From: Bosea sp. BIWAKO-01
Lineage (GTDB): Bacteria; Pseudomonadota; Alphaproteobacteria; Rhizobiales; Beijerinckiaceae
Direction of reading: 5' to 3'
Length of the DNA stretch: 64,000 nt
Assembly: GCF_001748145.1 (NCBI RefSeq)
Contig: NZ_BCQA01000001.1
Coordinates: 1,302,001 to 1,366,000, forward strand
Position numbers and translations under genes: made by a program. The notes beneath the pieces were generated by a model. It worked only from the letters and a program-made list of their open reading frames with translations. It made no database searches and was not told the origin of the DNA. Below, piece by piece: positions 27,759 through 37,576 of the stretch. Within the stretch, counting starts at the first letter, position 1; every line of letters begins with the position of its first letter.

Positions 27759-29963
27759 TCAGGCGCGGTGGAACGCGGCGTCGTGCTGATCCTCGCCGCC
27801 ATCCATGTCAAAGGCGAAGCCGCCATTGACGACCTTCTTGGTCGGGCGCAACCCGGAGACAGGCGCCTTCTTCGGCTGGATCGCCGTCGCCATGGCCGTG
27901 GCCTTGCCGCGCAACTGGGTGACCGCCCTGTCGACCCCAACCGGGCGCTGACTGTTCTTGCGCGCACTGCCTTCATCGAGCCGGAAGAAGGCAATCGTGG
28001 CCTGCAGCGTCTCGGCCTGAGCCGAGAGCTCCTCGGAGGTCGCGGAGACCTGTTCGGAGGCAGCTGCATTCTGCTGCGTCACCTTGTCGAGCTGCTGGAT
28101 CGCCTGGTTGATCTGGGCAGCGCCGACATCCTGCTCGCGGCTGGCGGAGGTGATCTCCTCGACCAGCTCGGCGGTCTTCTTGATATCGGGCACCAGCCTG
28201 GCCAGCATCGAGCCGGCTTCCTGCGCGACCTTGACCGTATCGGCCGACAGTGTCCCGATTTCCGCCGCAGCCGCCTGGCTGCGCTCGGCGAGCTTGCGCA
28301 CTTCCGAAGCAACCACCGCGAAGCCCTTGCCATGTTCGCCGGCACGGGCCGCTTCGACCGCCGCGTTCAGCGCCAGCAGATCGGTCTGGCGGGCGATCTC
28401 CTGGACGATGTTGATCTTGGCGGCAATGGTCTGCATCGCGTCGACCGCCTTGCCGACGGCAACGCCGCTTGCTTCGGCATCCTTCGCCGACTGCGAGGCC
28501 ATTTTCTCCGTCTGGCTGGCGTTCTCGGCGTTCTGCTTCACATTGGCGGCCATCTCCTCCATCGACGAGGAGGCTTCCTCGGTCGAAGAAGCCTGCTCGG
28601 TCGAGCCCTGCGAGAGCTGCTCGGCGCTGGCCGACAGTTCCTGGCTGCCCGAAGACATGTTCTCCGCAGCGCTCGTCACCTGGCCGACGACATCACGCAG
28701 CTTCTCGACCATGTTCTCGAGAGCGATCCCGAGCGTGTCCTTCTCCGACATCCTCTTGGCTTCGACCGTCAGGTCGCCATTGGAGATCGCATTGGCGACA
28801 GCGGCCGTGTCGTTGAGATTTGCCGTCATCGTGTTCAGCGCGGTGACGAGGTCACCGATCTCGTCCTTGCTCTTCACGGAGATCGACTGTCCGAGATCGC
28901 CGATCGCAACCGCGTTGGCGAGACCGACCGCGCTCGAGAGGCCGCGGCTGATCGCGAGCGCAATCCAGGTGGCGGCGATGATGGCGATCAGCAGCGAGCC
29001 CAGAATGATGCCGATGAGCAGCGTTTTGGCAAAGGCGGCCTGTTCGCTAGCTTCCTTGGCCGCCGCCGCGGCGGACTGCTTGATGAAGTCGGTATACTCG
29101 TCAAGTCCCGCCATCATGTCGGTGACGGCCTCGCTGCCTTCCCCCATCGAGAGCGTGCTTGCCTTGATGTTGCCCGCCTCGCCCGCAACGGCTGCGATCC
29201 GAAGCGCTGAATCGATGCCCTTGTCGAAGGCGGCGAGCATGTTTGCCGGCGATACGCCCTGCTCCGCTATGGGGGCCGCAGCCTTGGCGAGCGCGGCGCG
29301 GACGTCGCGGGCCTGCATCTCGGCCGACTTCTGCAGCTTCTCGACATCGGCAACGGTCGTTGCGCCGAACAATTGCCCGATGGACCGCGTCAGTCGAAGC
29401 CATTCCAGCCGCACCGACTGGAAGTCGAGAGCCAGCCGCAGCGCTTCCGGCGAAGCGGAAGGCTTGGTGAGCTCGCTCAGGAGAGCCGTGGAGGCAACCG
29501 TCACGCCCTGGATGAGCGGCGTCATCTCGCTGACCCAAAGTTCGGCAGCGCGGTTGTTCGAGTTCAGCTTGGCGTTGCGGATGACCTCGTCCTGCGCCGC
29601 AAAGAAGCGATTGATCTTCGGCGTCAGCGCCTCCCAGCGGCGCTTGCCATCGTCGCTGGCCTGGGCCTGGATCTGTTCCCTGAGCTTGACGGCGTCGAGG
29701 CGGTTCTGGACCGCACTCGCCGCATGAGCAAAGGTTTCCTTGTCGGTTGCCGCCATGACGGCATTCTTTTCCGAGCGAACCGACCTGTTCATCATGCTGC
29801 GAACGTCGCTGATCTGGTCCAGCCGATTCGTCCAGTTGATCAGCACGCCCTGCGTCTCGGACATGTCGGACAGCTTCTGATAGGAAAGTCCGCCCGCCAC
29901 CATGGACAAGGCAATGACCATGCCGAAGGCACCGGCCAGCTTAGTCTTGATCGTCAATCTCAT
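27759..29963 (-). CDS. Methyl-accepting chemotaxis protein
   Basis: 734 residues. Two membrane segments (about 10-28 and 313-336) bracket a helical periplasmic sensor domain of roughly 285 residues with no obvious PAS or Cache signature. A HAMP domain follows, then the signalling domain with the tip [20 protein letters not shown]. The N-terminal sensor begins [20 protein letters not shown], which looks like a long four-helix-bundle type. Being inside the che operon, it is probably the main receptor of this pathway. The signal sensed is unknown. Confidence 0.94.
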   Translation of the reverse strand: MRLTIKTKLAGAFGMVIALSMVAGGLSYQKLSDMSETQGVLINWTNRLDQISDVRSMMNRSVRSEKNAVMAATDKETFAHAASAVQNRLDAVKLREQIQAQASDDGKRRWEALTPKINRFFAAQDEVIRNAKLNSNNRAAELWVSEMTPLIQGVTVASTALLSELTKPSASPEALRLALDFQSVRLEWLRLTRSIGQLFGATTVADVEKLQKSAEMQARDVRAALAKAAAPIAEQGVSPANMLAAFDKGIDSALRIAAVAGEAGNIKASTLSMGEGSEAVTDMMAGLDEYTDFIKQSAAAAAKEASEQAAFAKTLLIGIILGSLLIAIIAATWIALAISRGLSSAVGLANAVAIGDLGQSISVKSKDEIGDLVTALNTMTANLNDTAAVANAISNGDLTVEAKRMSEKDTLGIALENMVEKLRDVVGQVTSAAENMSSGSQELSASAEQLSQGSTEQASSTEEASSSMEEMAANVKQNAENASQTEKMASQSAKDAEASGVAVGKAVDAMQTIAAKINIVQEIARQTDLLALNAAVEAARAGEHGKGFAVVASEVRKLAERSQAAAAEIGTLSADTVKVAQEAGSMLARLVPDIKKTAELVEEITSASREQDVGAAQINQAIQQLDKVTQQNAAASEQVSATSEELSAQAETLQATIAFFRLDEGSARKNSQRPVGVDRAVTQLRGKATAMATAIQPKKAPVSGLRPTKKVVNGGFAFDMDGGEDQHDAAFHRA

Positions 29964-30017
29964 AGTCAGTCCCCGATAAGCAACGTGAAGGGTTTCGTGC
30001 GCTGAATGGGCAGCGCG

Positions 30018-30503
30018 TCAGCTCAGTATTTTTTCGAGATCGGGAACGATGACGAATTCGTCGTTCCACTTTGTGATGAAACGGATGAAATCCGGCCGCC
30101 AGTGCATTCCCAGTCGCGGTGTCTGCTGGGTCTGGGCGGTTGAAATCTCGGTGACCTCGTAGACCTTGTCGGCCATGATCCCGAGCGCAACGGGATCACC
30201 GTCGATCTCGATCTCGACGACCACGATGCGGGTGTCGGCGGTGTCGGTCCGCCGCGCCATGCCGAAGCGCAGACGCAGATCCGCCAAGGGGATGACGTTG
30301 CCGCGCACATTGATCAGAGCGGGCAGGAAGGCGCGCGCGCCTGCAACCCGTGTGACCGGAACCGGGTCGATGATCTCGCGCACCATGTCGGCTTCGATCG
30401 CGAAGATCTCGCTGCCGAGCCCGATCATCAGGACCTGAAGCCTCGTCTCCGCTGCCGCGTGAGGGCCGTGGCCCGCGCCGCCTTGCGTCTGGATCTGCAT
30501 CAC
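30018..30503 (-). CDS. cheW: Chemotaxis coupling protein CheW (second copy, next to cheA)
   Basis: 161 residues. CheW signatures GLGSEIFAIEADMVREIID, FLPALINVRGNVIPLADLR and VIVPDLEKIL. Overlaps the cheA stop by four bases, so the two are translationally coupled. It differs clearly from the other CheW at 27194-27673, so the copies are old rather than a recent duplication. Confidence 0.93.
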   Translation of the reverse strand: MMQIQTQGGAGHGPHAAAETRLQVLMIGLGSEIFAIEADMVREIIDPVPVTRVAGARAFLPALINVRGNVIPLADLRLRFGMARRTDTADTRIVVVEIEIDGDPVALGIMADKVYEVTEISTAQTQQTPRLGMHWRPDFIRFITKWNDEFVIVPDLEKILS

Positions 30504-32554
30504 GCCGCCTCCGGTGTCTTTTCGGTCTCGGCGCGGCTCTGGCCGAGCGAAACGAGTTGGGCGACGTCGAGAATGAGGGCGGCGGAGCCATCGCCAAGGA
30601 TGGTGGCGCCCGAGAACATCGTGACATCGGAGTGAAGCTTGGACAGCGACTTGATCACCGTCTGGTGGCTGCCGATGATCTGGTCGACGACGAGGCCGAC
30701 GCGCGTGTCCCCCATCGTGGTGATGATGACCTTCTGATGCGGGTCGGCCTCGCCGTCAGCCTCGAAGAGATCGCGCAGCCTCAGGAAGGGCACGAGGTCG
30801 CCGCGCACGTTCAGGAAGTTGCGTCCGCGCGCCCGAACGTCCTCGGCCGCGGTCAGTTCGACGCATTCCTCCACCGCCGAGAGCGGAATGATGTAGCGGC
30901 CCTCGCCGACGCGGATCAGCAGACCCTCGATGATGGCGAGCGTCAGCGGCAGCCGCAGCGTCACCGTGCTGCCATAGCCGGGCACAGTGGCAAGATCGAT
31001 CGTGCCCCGCATGGCCTCGATCGTGCGCTTGACCACATCCATGCCGACGCCGCGGCCCGACAGCGCGGAGATCGTCCGGGCGGTGGAGAAGCCGGGATGA
31101 AACAGGAACTGGTGGATCTCGTGTTCACTCAGGGGCGCCCCGGCCGCGATCAACCCCTGTTCTTCGGCCTTGGCGCGGATGCGGGCCGCGTCGAGCCCGG
31201 CGCCGTCATCCTGCACCGTGACGAGCACCTGCGCCCCGACATAGCGCGCGGCGAGTTCGATCCGCCCCGTCAGCGACTTGGTGGTGCCGGCGCGAGCCGC
31301 AGGCGCTTCGATGCCGTGGTCGATCGCGTTGCGGATGAGGTGGACCAAGGGATCGGCAAGACGCTCGATCATGGTCTTGTCGAGTTCGGTATCCTCGCCG
31401 ACCGTCACGAAATCGACGGGCTTGCCGAGATCGCGCGAGAGGTCGTGCACAAGGCGACGGAAGCGGCCGAAGAGCGAGCCCATCGGCACCATGCGCACCC
31501 CCATGGTGGAATCGCGCAAACCGGACGCCAGGCGTTCAATTTCCTCGGCTATCGATTTGATCGCGAGATCCGTTCCGGAATGCGCGAGCTGGCTGAGCCG
31601 CGCCTGCGCAATGACGAGTTCACCGACGCGGTCCATCAATTCATCGAGGCGCTCGGCCTGGACGCGGACGGTCGGGGTCTTGTCCTCACCGCGACGGGCG
31701 CCCTCGCTCCGCTCGCCAGCGGCACGCTCCGTCAGGGCGGGCTGCAACTCTTTCGCAACGGTTGGGGCAGCGGTTGCCGCCGCAGCCACTGCGTCGATCT
31801 CCACGATCGCGCGACGCTTCGCATCCGCCGATCCCGCCAAGCTGAGCGGCGTGATCTCAAGCTTCATCTCATCGCGAACGAACATGAAGACATCCTCGAT
31901 GTCCTCGCGCGTACAGCCCCCCTCAAGCTCGACCCTCCATGCAATCATGCATGTCTCCGGATCGAGCGCTCCGAGCTCCGGCACGCCGTCAAGATGCGCA
32001 CGAATACTGCATGAGCCAAGCGCGCGGAGGTCGTCGAGCAGGACCAGCGGATTGGTCCCGTTGCGCAGGATGTCCGGCTCGAAGGCGATTTCAATCAGCC
32101 AGCCTGCGCCGTCTGCGGCGGCCACGGCGGGAGGCTCGTCGAGAGCAGCACCGATAGGCGACGCCGTGCCTCCCGTCGCGCCCGTGGCGATCAGGGCCTG
32201 GAGCTCTTCGACGATCGCCTCGCCGATGATCGGATCGGTCGAGTCGGGATCGTCGATCAGCGCGCGAATATAGTCCTTGGCGGCCAGGGAGACGGTGATG
32301 ATGTCACGATCCGCCGAGATCTTGCCCTTGCGGATCAGGTCGAAGGCGGTTTCGAAATCATGGGTGAAAGCGGCGACCCGGTCGAAGCCGAACATCGCCC
32401 CAGAGCCCTTGATGGTGTGCAGCGCCCGAAAAGCCGCGTCGATCAGATCGCTGTCCTGGGGCGTCTGACCGAGATCGAGCAGCGCCGCTTCCAGACTGTC
32501 CAGCAAGTCGGCGGCCTCCTGCCGGAATGTCTCGGTCGGATCGAGCTCCATCAT
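30500..32554 (-). CDS. cheA: Chemotaxis histidine kinase
   Basis: 684 residues. N-terminal HPt domain with phosphorylated His46 (FRALHTIKGSGAMFGFD), a middle region of about 200 residues including a ferredoxin-like fold (WLIEIAFEPDI, CMIAWRVELEGG), dimerisation and ATPase domains (HLIRNAIDHGIE; VQDDGAGLD; GRGVGMDVVKRTIE) and a C-terminal CheW-like domain. It phosphorylates CheY and CheB in the cytosolic array. Overlaps cheY by four bases and cheW by four bases. Confidence 0.96.
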   Translation of the reverse strand: MMELDPTETFRQEAADLLDSLEAALLDLGQTPQDSDLIDAAFRALHTIKGSGAMFGFDRVAAFTHDFETAFDLIRKGKISADRDIITVSLAAKDYIRALIDDPDSTDPIIGEAIVEELQALIATGATGGTASPIGAALDEPPAVAAADGAGWLIEIAFEPDILRNGTNPLVLLDDLRALGSCSIRAHLDGVPELGALDPETCMIAWRVELEGGCTREDIEDVFMFVRDEMKLEITPLSLAGSADAKRRAIVEIDAVAAAATAAPTVAKELQPALTERAAGERSEGARRGEDKTPTVRVQAERLDELMDRVGELVIAQARLSQLAHSGTDLAIKSIAEEIERLASGLRDSTMGVRMVPMGSLFGRFRRLVHDLSRDLGKPVDFVTVGEDTELDKTMIERLADPLVHLIRNAIDHGIEAPAARAGTTKSLTGRIELAARYVGAQVLVTVQDDGAGLDAARIRAKAEEQGLIAAGAPLSEHEIHQFLFHPGFSTARTISALSGRGVGMDVVKRTIEAMRGTIDLATVPGYGSTVTLRLPLTLAIIEGLLIRVGEGRYIIPLSAVEECVELTAAEDVRARGRNFLNVRGDLVPFLRLRDLFEADGEADPHQKVIITTMGDTRVGLVVDQIIGSHQTVIKSLSKLHSDVTMFSGATILGDGSAALILDVAQLVSLGQSRAETEKTPEAA

Positions 32555-32916
32555 GCGCGCACCAGCTTGGCGACGACCGCAAGCAGTTGCTCCGGCTTGA
32601 AGGGCTTGGTGATCCAGCCGGTCGCGCCCGCGGCCTTCGCCTGCTGCTTGACCCCGTCATCGGACTCGGTCGTGAGAAAGACGATCGGCACCCCAGTAAA
32701 GGACGGGAGCGCACGCAGGCCCCGGATCATCTCCAGGCCGTTCATCACCGGCATGTTCAGGTCGGTGATGACGAGGTCGAAGCGCTCTGCCTTCGCCTTG
32801 GCCAGGCCCTCGGAACCATCACCCGCCTCCACGACCTTATGACCGGAAGGAGCGAGCACAAGCTTGATCATCTGCCGCACGCTCGGAGAATCGTCGACAG
32901 TCAGAATTGACGCCAT
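32551..32916 (-). CDS. cheY: Chemotaxis response regulator CheY
   Basis: 121 residues, a stand-alone receiver. Phospho-acceptor Asp52 (VITDLNMP), Thr82/Thr83 (FLTTES) and Lys104 (ITKPFKP) are in place. A longer frame to 33108 reads through the STAS gene out of frame and was rejected; the ATG at 32916 gives the normal CheY length. It begins five bases after the STAS stop. Confidence 0.93.
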   Translation of the reverse strand: MASILTVDDSPSVRQMIKLVLAPSGHKVVEAGDGSEGLAKAKAERFDLVITDLNMPVMNGLEMIRGLRALPSFTGVPIVFLTTESDDGVKQQAKAAGATGWITKPFKPEQLLAVVAKLVRA

Positions 32917-32921
32917 GCCAC

Positions 32922-33212
32922 TCAAGCCCTGTTCATGTGAATGCAGTCGCCGAACTGCGCGGGCGAGATGCCTGCCCGCGCCAGCGCAGCGTTCAAGATG
33001 TCCGAAGGAGCCTGCAGCCGGATGCGTTTGCCCGCTGCTCGAGCGGTCCGGCCTGCCGAAATCAGAAGCTGCAATCCGGCGAGATCGATCACGGCAAGGG
33101 CCGAACAATCGATTTCGACGTCCGCCTCGGCCCGAACAGCAGAGGTCATCTGATCAAACAGGTGACTTACCATTCGTAGCGAGCAATCTGCGGGAAGCAT
33201 TAACGTCAGCAC
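32922..33212 (-). CDS. STAS domain protein, first gene of the che operon
   Basis: 96 residues, a single STAS fold (LPADCSL at the start, DCSALAVIDLAGLQLL in the middle). STAS proteins at the head of che operons are seen in several alphaproteobacteria. The serine that is phosphorylated in anti-anti-sigma factors (normally in D-S-x-G-L) is replaced here by leucine/alanine (D43-L-A-G), so partner switching by phosphorylation is unlikely. Start is a GTG at 33212 after AAGG, or an ATG at 33200. Confidence 0.75.
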   Translation of the reverse strand: MLTLMLPADCSLRMVSHLFDQMTSAVRAEADVEIDCSALAVIDLAGLQLLISAGRTARAAGKRIRLQAPSDILNAALARAGISPAQFGDCIHMNRA

Positions 33213-33634
33213 GAATAGAACCTTCTATATTTTGACTTTCGTTTCTTATGACCCACAAGATTCAATCTCCGACCCCGCACGATATCCTGCCGAATTGTGA
33301 CAGGATTACATACAAACAAAGGAGATAGTTTAGGTCTGAAACGTTTGATGATGCCAATCTTTACCTTCAATTCTGATCGATATATTAACCGCGAATCAGA
33401 TATTGCGCTGGTTGTCAGGCAGTTGCGCCCGGCGAATCCAATTTGCGCAATCTGTCTTCTCGCTTCGCCTACTGTAAAAATAATCGGCGGCGGATTCAGG
33501 CAATCCGATTGGCCTAGGGACTTTCAGATGGGTCGATACCTGCGATGTCGGAAGCTGCCATGCAGCCAAGGGCTCGCCAGTGCACTTGCTACTGCCGGCG
33601 ATCTGTGCCGCGAGCCGAGGCCGAGAGCGGCGAG
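33213..33634. promoter_or_regulatory. Divergent control region of the che operon and the AraC gene
   Basis: 422 bases between divergent genes, visibly richer in A and T than its surroundings (for example around 33213-33250 and 33290-33420). It should hold the che promoter (minus) and the AraC-gene promoter (plus). The dyad ATAGAA-CC-TTCTAT lies at about 33215-33228, over the STAS gene ribosome binding site. No gene is apparent. Confidence 0.45.
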
Positions 33635-34657
33635 ATGACGCGACACCATCACTGCTCAACAGCGCGGCGCCAGACGCTGCATCATTTCGTCACCCATGAC
33701 CCTCATGAAGCAGTGGAGCACCTTGCGGCATGCGGCGTGAGCATCACGATCTCGCCGCTGAATGACTCTTCTGGACGAATTGAGGTCAGCGCGCTGAACC
33801 AGGCGTCGGACGGGATTGTCTTTACCCGTACGAGTTTCGAGAACCCGGTCGAAATCCAGCCACGGCTGAGCCCGTGGGGATATCAGCTGTTGGTGGCGCT
33901 CAAGGGCTCGACGAGCATCGAGCTCGGAGATCGCGTCATTCGCTGCGAAAGGCAGCAAGCCGCGATCTTCGATGTGAGTGAGACCAAGGCGCTGCGCCGT
34001 TCAGCCCATTCGGAAAACTATTCCATCCTCATCGACAGAAACCTGCTGACGAACCGCCTGTTCGAGCTGACCGGGGCGCCGGTCATGCGAAAGCTCAGTT
34101 TCGAACCGGAACTCGATCTGGAGCAGACCTCGGTCGACGCCCTGCGACGCTTCCTCTTGGGGCTCGACATTTCGATGCTGGTACGGTTGCTGCAGGATGC
34201 TCCACATGGCGCAAGGCGCCTGAGCGCCTTGCTGGCAGACCTCATCCTGGAGGTGCTGCCCCATAATCACGCCAAGGCGCTGGAACGAGGCTCGCATGTC
34301 ATCGCCCCAAAGCACGTCAAGCGGACCATCGAATTCGTCCGGGAAAATGCCCGCAGGCCGATTACCCCCGAGGAGCTCGCGGCGGTCGCCGGCGTGAGCC
34401 TGCGGGCCCTGCAATACGGCTTTCAGAAGTTCCTGGGGATGTCGATCTCCGAGTACGAACGCTCGGTGCGGCTGGAGGGCGTCAGACGTGAGATCGAAGG
34501 CAACTCCGGCGAACGTGTCGGCGAGATCGCGCGGCGTTGGCGCTTCTCCAATTTCACGCGCTTCAATACGCAGTTCGAGGCAGCCTTTGGCCTGAGCGCT
34601 GTGGCGCTGCGCACCCAGCTCAGCCAATTGCCGCAACCGAGGGCCTCCGCAAACTAG
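33635..34657 (+). CDS. AraC family transcriptional regulator
   Basis: 340 residues. N-terminal half resembles the AraC-binding-like domain of the PF14525 type (WGYQLLVALKGSTSIELGD); C-terminal DNA-binding domain with two helix-turn-helix units (TPEELAAVAGVSLRALQYGF; GEIARRWRFSNFTRFNTQFE). The ATG at 33635 gives the domain start; an upstream in-frame start at 33545 adds 30 residues without a fold. No adjacent target gene on the same strand; the next plus-strand genes are the two-component system 575 bases on. Confidence 0.85.
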   Translation: MTRHHHCSTARRQTLHHFVTHDPHEAVEHLAACGVSITISPLNDSSGRIEVSALNQASDGIVFTRTSFENPVEIQPRLSPWGYQLLVALKGSTSIELGDRVIRCERQQAAIFDVSETKALRRSAHSENYSILIDRNLLTNRLFELTGAPVMRKLSFEPELDLEQTSVDALRRFLLGLDISMLVRLLQDAPHGARRLSALLADLILEVLPHNHAKALERGSHVIAPKHVKRTIEFVRENARRPITPEELAAVAGVSLRALQYGFQKFLGMSISEYERSVRLEGVRREIEGNSGERVGEIARRWRFSNFTRFNTQFEAAFGLSAVALRTQLSQLPQPRASAN

Positions 34658-35232
34658 AACTGTATGCGACAACCAGTCAGCAAGCCTGATGAAGCGCCCT
34701 TCGACCTTGTGGCGCGCGGCGAGGGAGTTGGCCCGGGGCCGGCCCGTAAACACGGGGGCTATGCTCACGCTGCGATAGCCGATCTCGAGCTACCCGCACC
34801 TGTAGCGCACGAGCGAGTTACGCATCTTGCGGACCCCACGGCCGATCCGGGACCAGGATGCCGCGCGAACGAAGCAACATCTGCTTGCGGACTCGCGCCT
34901 AACGCCCGACTCGGCCCATTCGGGCGACAGCGTCAGCGCAAGCGAAGGGCCCGCTGGAGCCGCCCGAACGGACTGTAACTATCCCGTGATTGCCTGGCCC
35001 GAAAGCAGCTTCAACTCCCCAAATTGCTTTGACAAAGAATTGGACGGGCTACATATTAGAATCCAGCGTCGTGGCCTATCGCTAAATTCGCGCCTATCCC
35101 GTCAAGTTCTTTCGGGCACGCCATGATATTAAATCACCTCTTTGACACTAACGTAATATCTAAATATTCAAGTATATTTGATTTTAAATTGTGTATTAAT
35201 TCATTCTATAGTTCATATTCAGGACATAGATA
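34658..35232 (+). other. AT-rich gene-free stretch before the two-component system
   Basis: 575 bases. The first half is GC-rich and non-coding by appearance; from about 35000 on it becomes strikingly AT-rich, continuing into the first 60 bases of the kinase gene. A TTGACA box lies at 35029 (separate entry). I see no gene or RNA here. Confidence 0.5.
35029..35057 (+). promoter_or_regulatory. Candidate sigma-70 promoter for the sensor kinase
   Basis: TTGACA at 35029-35034, a 17-base spacer, then CATATT at 35052-35057. It lies about 175 bases upstream of the kinase ATG. The -35 box is a consensus match and the -10 box is weak. Confidence 0.35.
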
Positions 35233-36681
35233 ATGATAAATAAGGCATATTTAAGATCCTGCTTATTGACTTCTTACCTTACTAGGCAATGGTATAAATT
35301 GAGTCTCGCCAAGCAATACACGCTGGCGAGTTCAGCCCTCGTCGTCCTCGGCATGATAGTCTTGGGAGGGTGGGTTTCCAATATCATCGAGACCATCGTC
35401 ACGGAGAATGCAGCCGTCGCGACGGCCCGGTACATGGACAACTTCGTCCAGCCGCATCTTCAGGCACTGCCCTCAGCCAACGTGCTGCCGCCCGATAGCA
35501 GCGAAGCCCTTGACGGCGTGATGGAGACGGCGGCCGTCCATATGCGCGTCAGCGCGATCAGGGTCTGGGCGCATGACAATATGCTGGTCTACAGCACTCG
35601 TAAGGACGAGATCGGCAAGACACTCGCGCCCAAGGAAAGCTTGAACGCTGCCTGGCACGGCAAGATCTCCGCCGAATTCGATCACCCACACATCGAGGAG
35701 CATGACAAGGACCACGCAAGTCATACACCTCAACTCGAAGTTTACTCGCCGATCCGATCGAGCGCGGGCATGATCATTGCCGTCGCCGAATTCTACGAGA
35801 ATGCCGAAGAACTCAGGCAGGCCCTGATCCAGGCACGAGAGCAGAGCTGGATTGTCACGGGAGTCGTGACGATTTTGATGATTGCAGGCTTGTTCTGGAT
35901 CGTGGCTCGCGGCAGCACAACGATTGAAAGGCAGCAACTATCGCTCCAGGAGCGTGTCGAGCAGCTCTTTCAGTTGCTCGCGCAGAACGAGGATTTGCGT
36001 AATCGCCTGCAAGCATCGGCACATCGCACGACGGAGCTCAATGAGCGGTACTTGAGGCAGCTTGGATCCGACTTGCATGACGGCCCCGCCCAAATGCTCA
36101 GCCTGGCCCTGCTCAGACTTGATGTGTTGAAGCCCCGGAACACGGAATCGGACGAAGAGGCCAGGAAACGGGGCAACGCACACTCTACCATCAAGTCGGT
36201 ATTGTCTGATGCGCTGAAGGAAATCCGCAGCATTTGCTCTGGGCTGACACTTCCTGAAATCGAAAAACTCTCGCCGAGATCGGCCTTGTTGTCGGCTGTG
36301 CGCGCCCACGAACGGCGGACGCTGACATCTGTCTCCATCGACATCTGCGATTTGCCGAATGACATGGATCACGCCACCAAAACCTGCCTGTACCGTTTCA
36401 TCCAAGAAGGCCTGAATAACGCATTCAGACACGCGCGCGGCATGGGTCAACAGGTGAGCGTGCGATCCGACGGAGCACTGATCACTGTCGAAGTGACGGA
36501 CCAAGGCCCGGGTATCGAGCCCCACCGGAATCATCCCAGCGACGTCCATCTCGGCCTCGCCGGACTCAGGGATCGGATCGAGATCCTTGGCGGAAGCCTG
36601 CATGTCTCAAGTTGGCCGAACAAGGGAACACGCCTGACGACACGCCTCCCCATTCAACCGACAGGTGAAGCCTATGGCTGA
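35233..36681 (+). CDS. NarX/DegS-type sensor histidine kinase
   Basis: 482 residues. Membrane segments at about 31-49 and 207-225 enclose a periplasmic sensor of about 155 residues. Within it, residues 150-164 form a histidine- and acid-rich loop (His151, 153, 157, 161, 164 plus several Asp/Glu), which looks like a metal-binding site. The kinase core is HisKA_3 with phospho-acceptor His282 (GSDLHDGPAQML) and the ATPase motif DQGPGIE and GLAGLRDRIE. The response regulator gene overlaps its end by eight bases. The first codons are AT-rich. Ligand unknown; metal sensing is inference. Confidence 0.9.
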   Translation: MINKAYLRSCLLTSYLTRQWYKLSLAKQYTLASSALVVLGMIVLGGWVSNIIETIVTENAAVATARYMDNFVQPHLQALPSANVLPPDSSEALDGVMETAAVHMRVSAIRVWAHDNMLVYSTRKDEIGKTLAPKESLNAAWHGKISAEFDHPHIEEHDKDHASHTPQLEVYSPIRSSAGMIIAVAEFYENAEELRQALIQAREQSWIVTGVVTILMIAGLFWIVARGSTTIERQQLSLQERVEQLFQLLAQNEDLRNRLQASAHRTTELNERYLRQLGSDLHDGPAQMLSLALLRLDVLKPRNTESDEEARKRGNAHSTIKSVLSDALKEIRSICSGLTLPEIEKLSPRSALLSAVRAHERRTLTSVSIDICDLPNDMDHATKTCLYRFIQEGLNNAFRHARGMGQQVSVRSDGALITVEVTDQGPGIEPHRNHPSDVHLGLAGLRDRIEILGGSLHVSSWPNKGTRLTTRLPIQPTGEAYG

Positions 36682-37351
36682 CAAAATCCGGATTGCCGTC
36701 TTCGACGATCACCCGCTGTTTCGGGCGGGTGTCGTGCACACCTTGGCCTCCGAGCCCGACCTGGAGGTGGTTGGGCAGGGCTCATCGGCTCATGAGGCCA
36801 TTCAGACCGCCCGGGAGCGGTTGCCAGATCTCGTCTTGCTGGATCTCGACATGCCTGGCGGCGGCATGTCGGCCATCGAGGCGATCGTCACCCATTGGCC
36901 GTCGGTGAAGACCGTGCTGCTGACGGTCGCTTCGGATGAGGAACAGGTCCTGGCCGCCATGCAGATGGGCGCCCAGGGCTATATTGCGAAGGGCGTCAGC
37001 GGCGCTGAACTGGTGAGCACGATCAAGGCCATCCATAGCGGCCAATCCTATGTATCGCCGGAACTTGCGGCCAAGGTTCTGACCCAGATGAAGAGGCCAA
37101 GCTCCAAGCGAAATGTGGCGGCAGACCCGTTCGCGGACCTAACAGGCCGCGAGGAGCAGGTTCTGTCCTTCGTCGCACAGGGCCTGACCAACAAGGAAAT
37201 CGGCAACTCCCTGTCCCTCAGCGAAAAGACGGTCAAACATCACATCACGAATGTCCTTCAGAAACTTCACGCCAGGAACCGCGTAGAAATAGCCCTTATG
37301 GTCAACAAAAAATCGCCCGCAACCCAAAATATCAACACTCGATTACTGTAA
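36674..37351 (+). CDS. LuxR-type response regulator
   Basis: 225 residues. NarL-like: receiver domain with phospho-acceptor Asp57 (LVLLDLDMPGG) and a C-terminal LuxR helix-turn-helix (LTGREEQVLSFVAQGLTNKE, SEKTVKHHITNVLQKL). AGGTGAAG precedes the ATG at 36674. Partner of the upstream kinase, overlapping it by eight bases. Targets are not visible, but the type I secretion genes and the giant peroxidase gene are the next genes. Confidence 0.93.
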   Translation: MADKIRIAVFDDHPLFRAGVVHTLASEPDLEVVGQGSSAHEAIQTARERLPDLVLLDLDMPGGGMSAIEAIVTHWPSVKTVLLTVASDEEQVLAAMQMGAQGYIAKGVSGAELVSTIKAIHSGQSYVSPELAAKVLTQMKRPSSKRNVAADPFADLTGREEQVLSFVAQGLTNKEIGNSLSLSEKTVKHHITNVLQKLHARNRVEIALMVNKKSPATQNINTRLL

Positions 37352-37370
37352 ACATCAGAGAGAACCGCTC

Positions 37371-37388
37371 ATAAATATTGATATTTAT
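37371..37388. promoter_or_regulatory. AT-only dyad ATAAATAT-TG-ATATTTAT
   Basis: Perfect eight-base arms with a two-base centre, in the 225-base gap between the response regulator stop (+) and the end of the secretion adaptor gene (-). It may be a protein-binding site or part of a terminator; the following TATAAAAGG is also AT-rich. Confidence 0.35.
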
Positions 37389-37576
37389 TATAAAAGGAGC
37401 GACATATCGCTGCTCAAAGCGAGATCGATCCAAGCAAATAATCCGGACATCGATTAAACCCAAGACCAGGATACTGGCTGCATTCGGCTGGCCTACGAAT
37501 TCCGAGTATTTGCTGCATTGCAGGGCCGTCTGGCAGACACTTTGCAGGAGCCTCGGGCGCGGTCTTTCGCGGGCAG

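Noticed and set aside
35184..35199. A CtrA-like TTAA...TTAA pair upstream of the sensor kinase
   Set aside because: The spacer is eight bases, not the seven of the CtrA consensus, and the region is AT-rich enough for chance matches.
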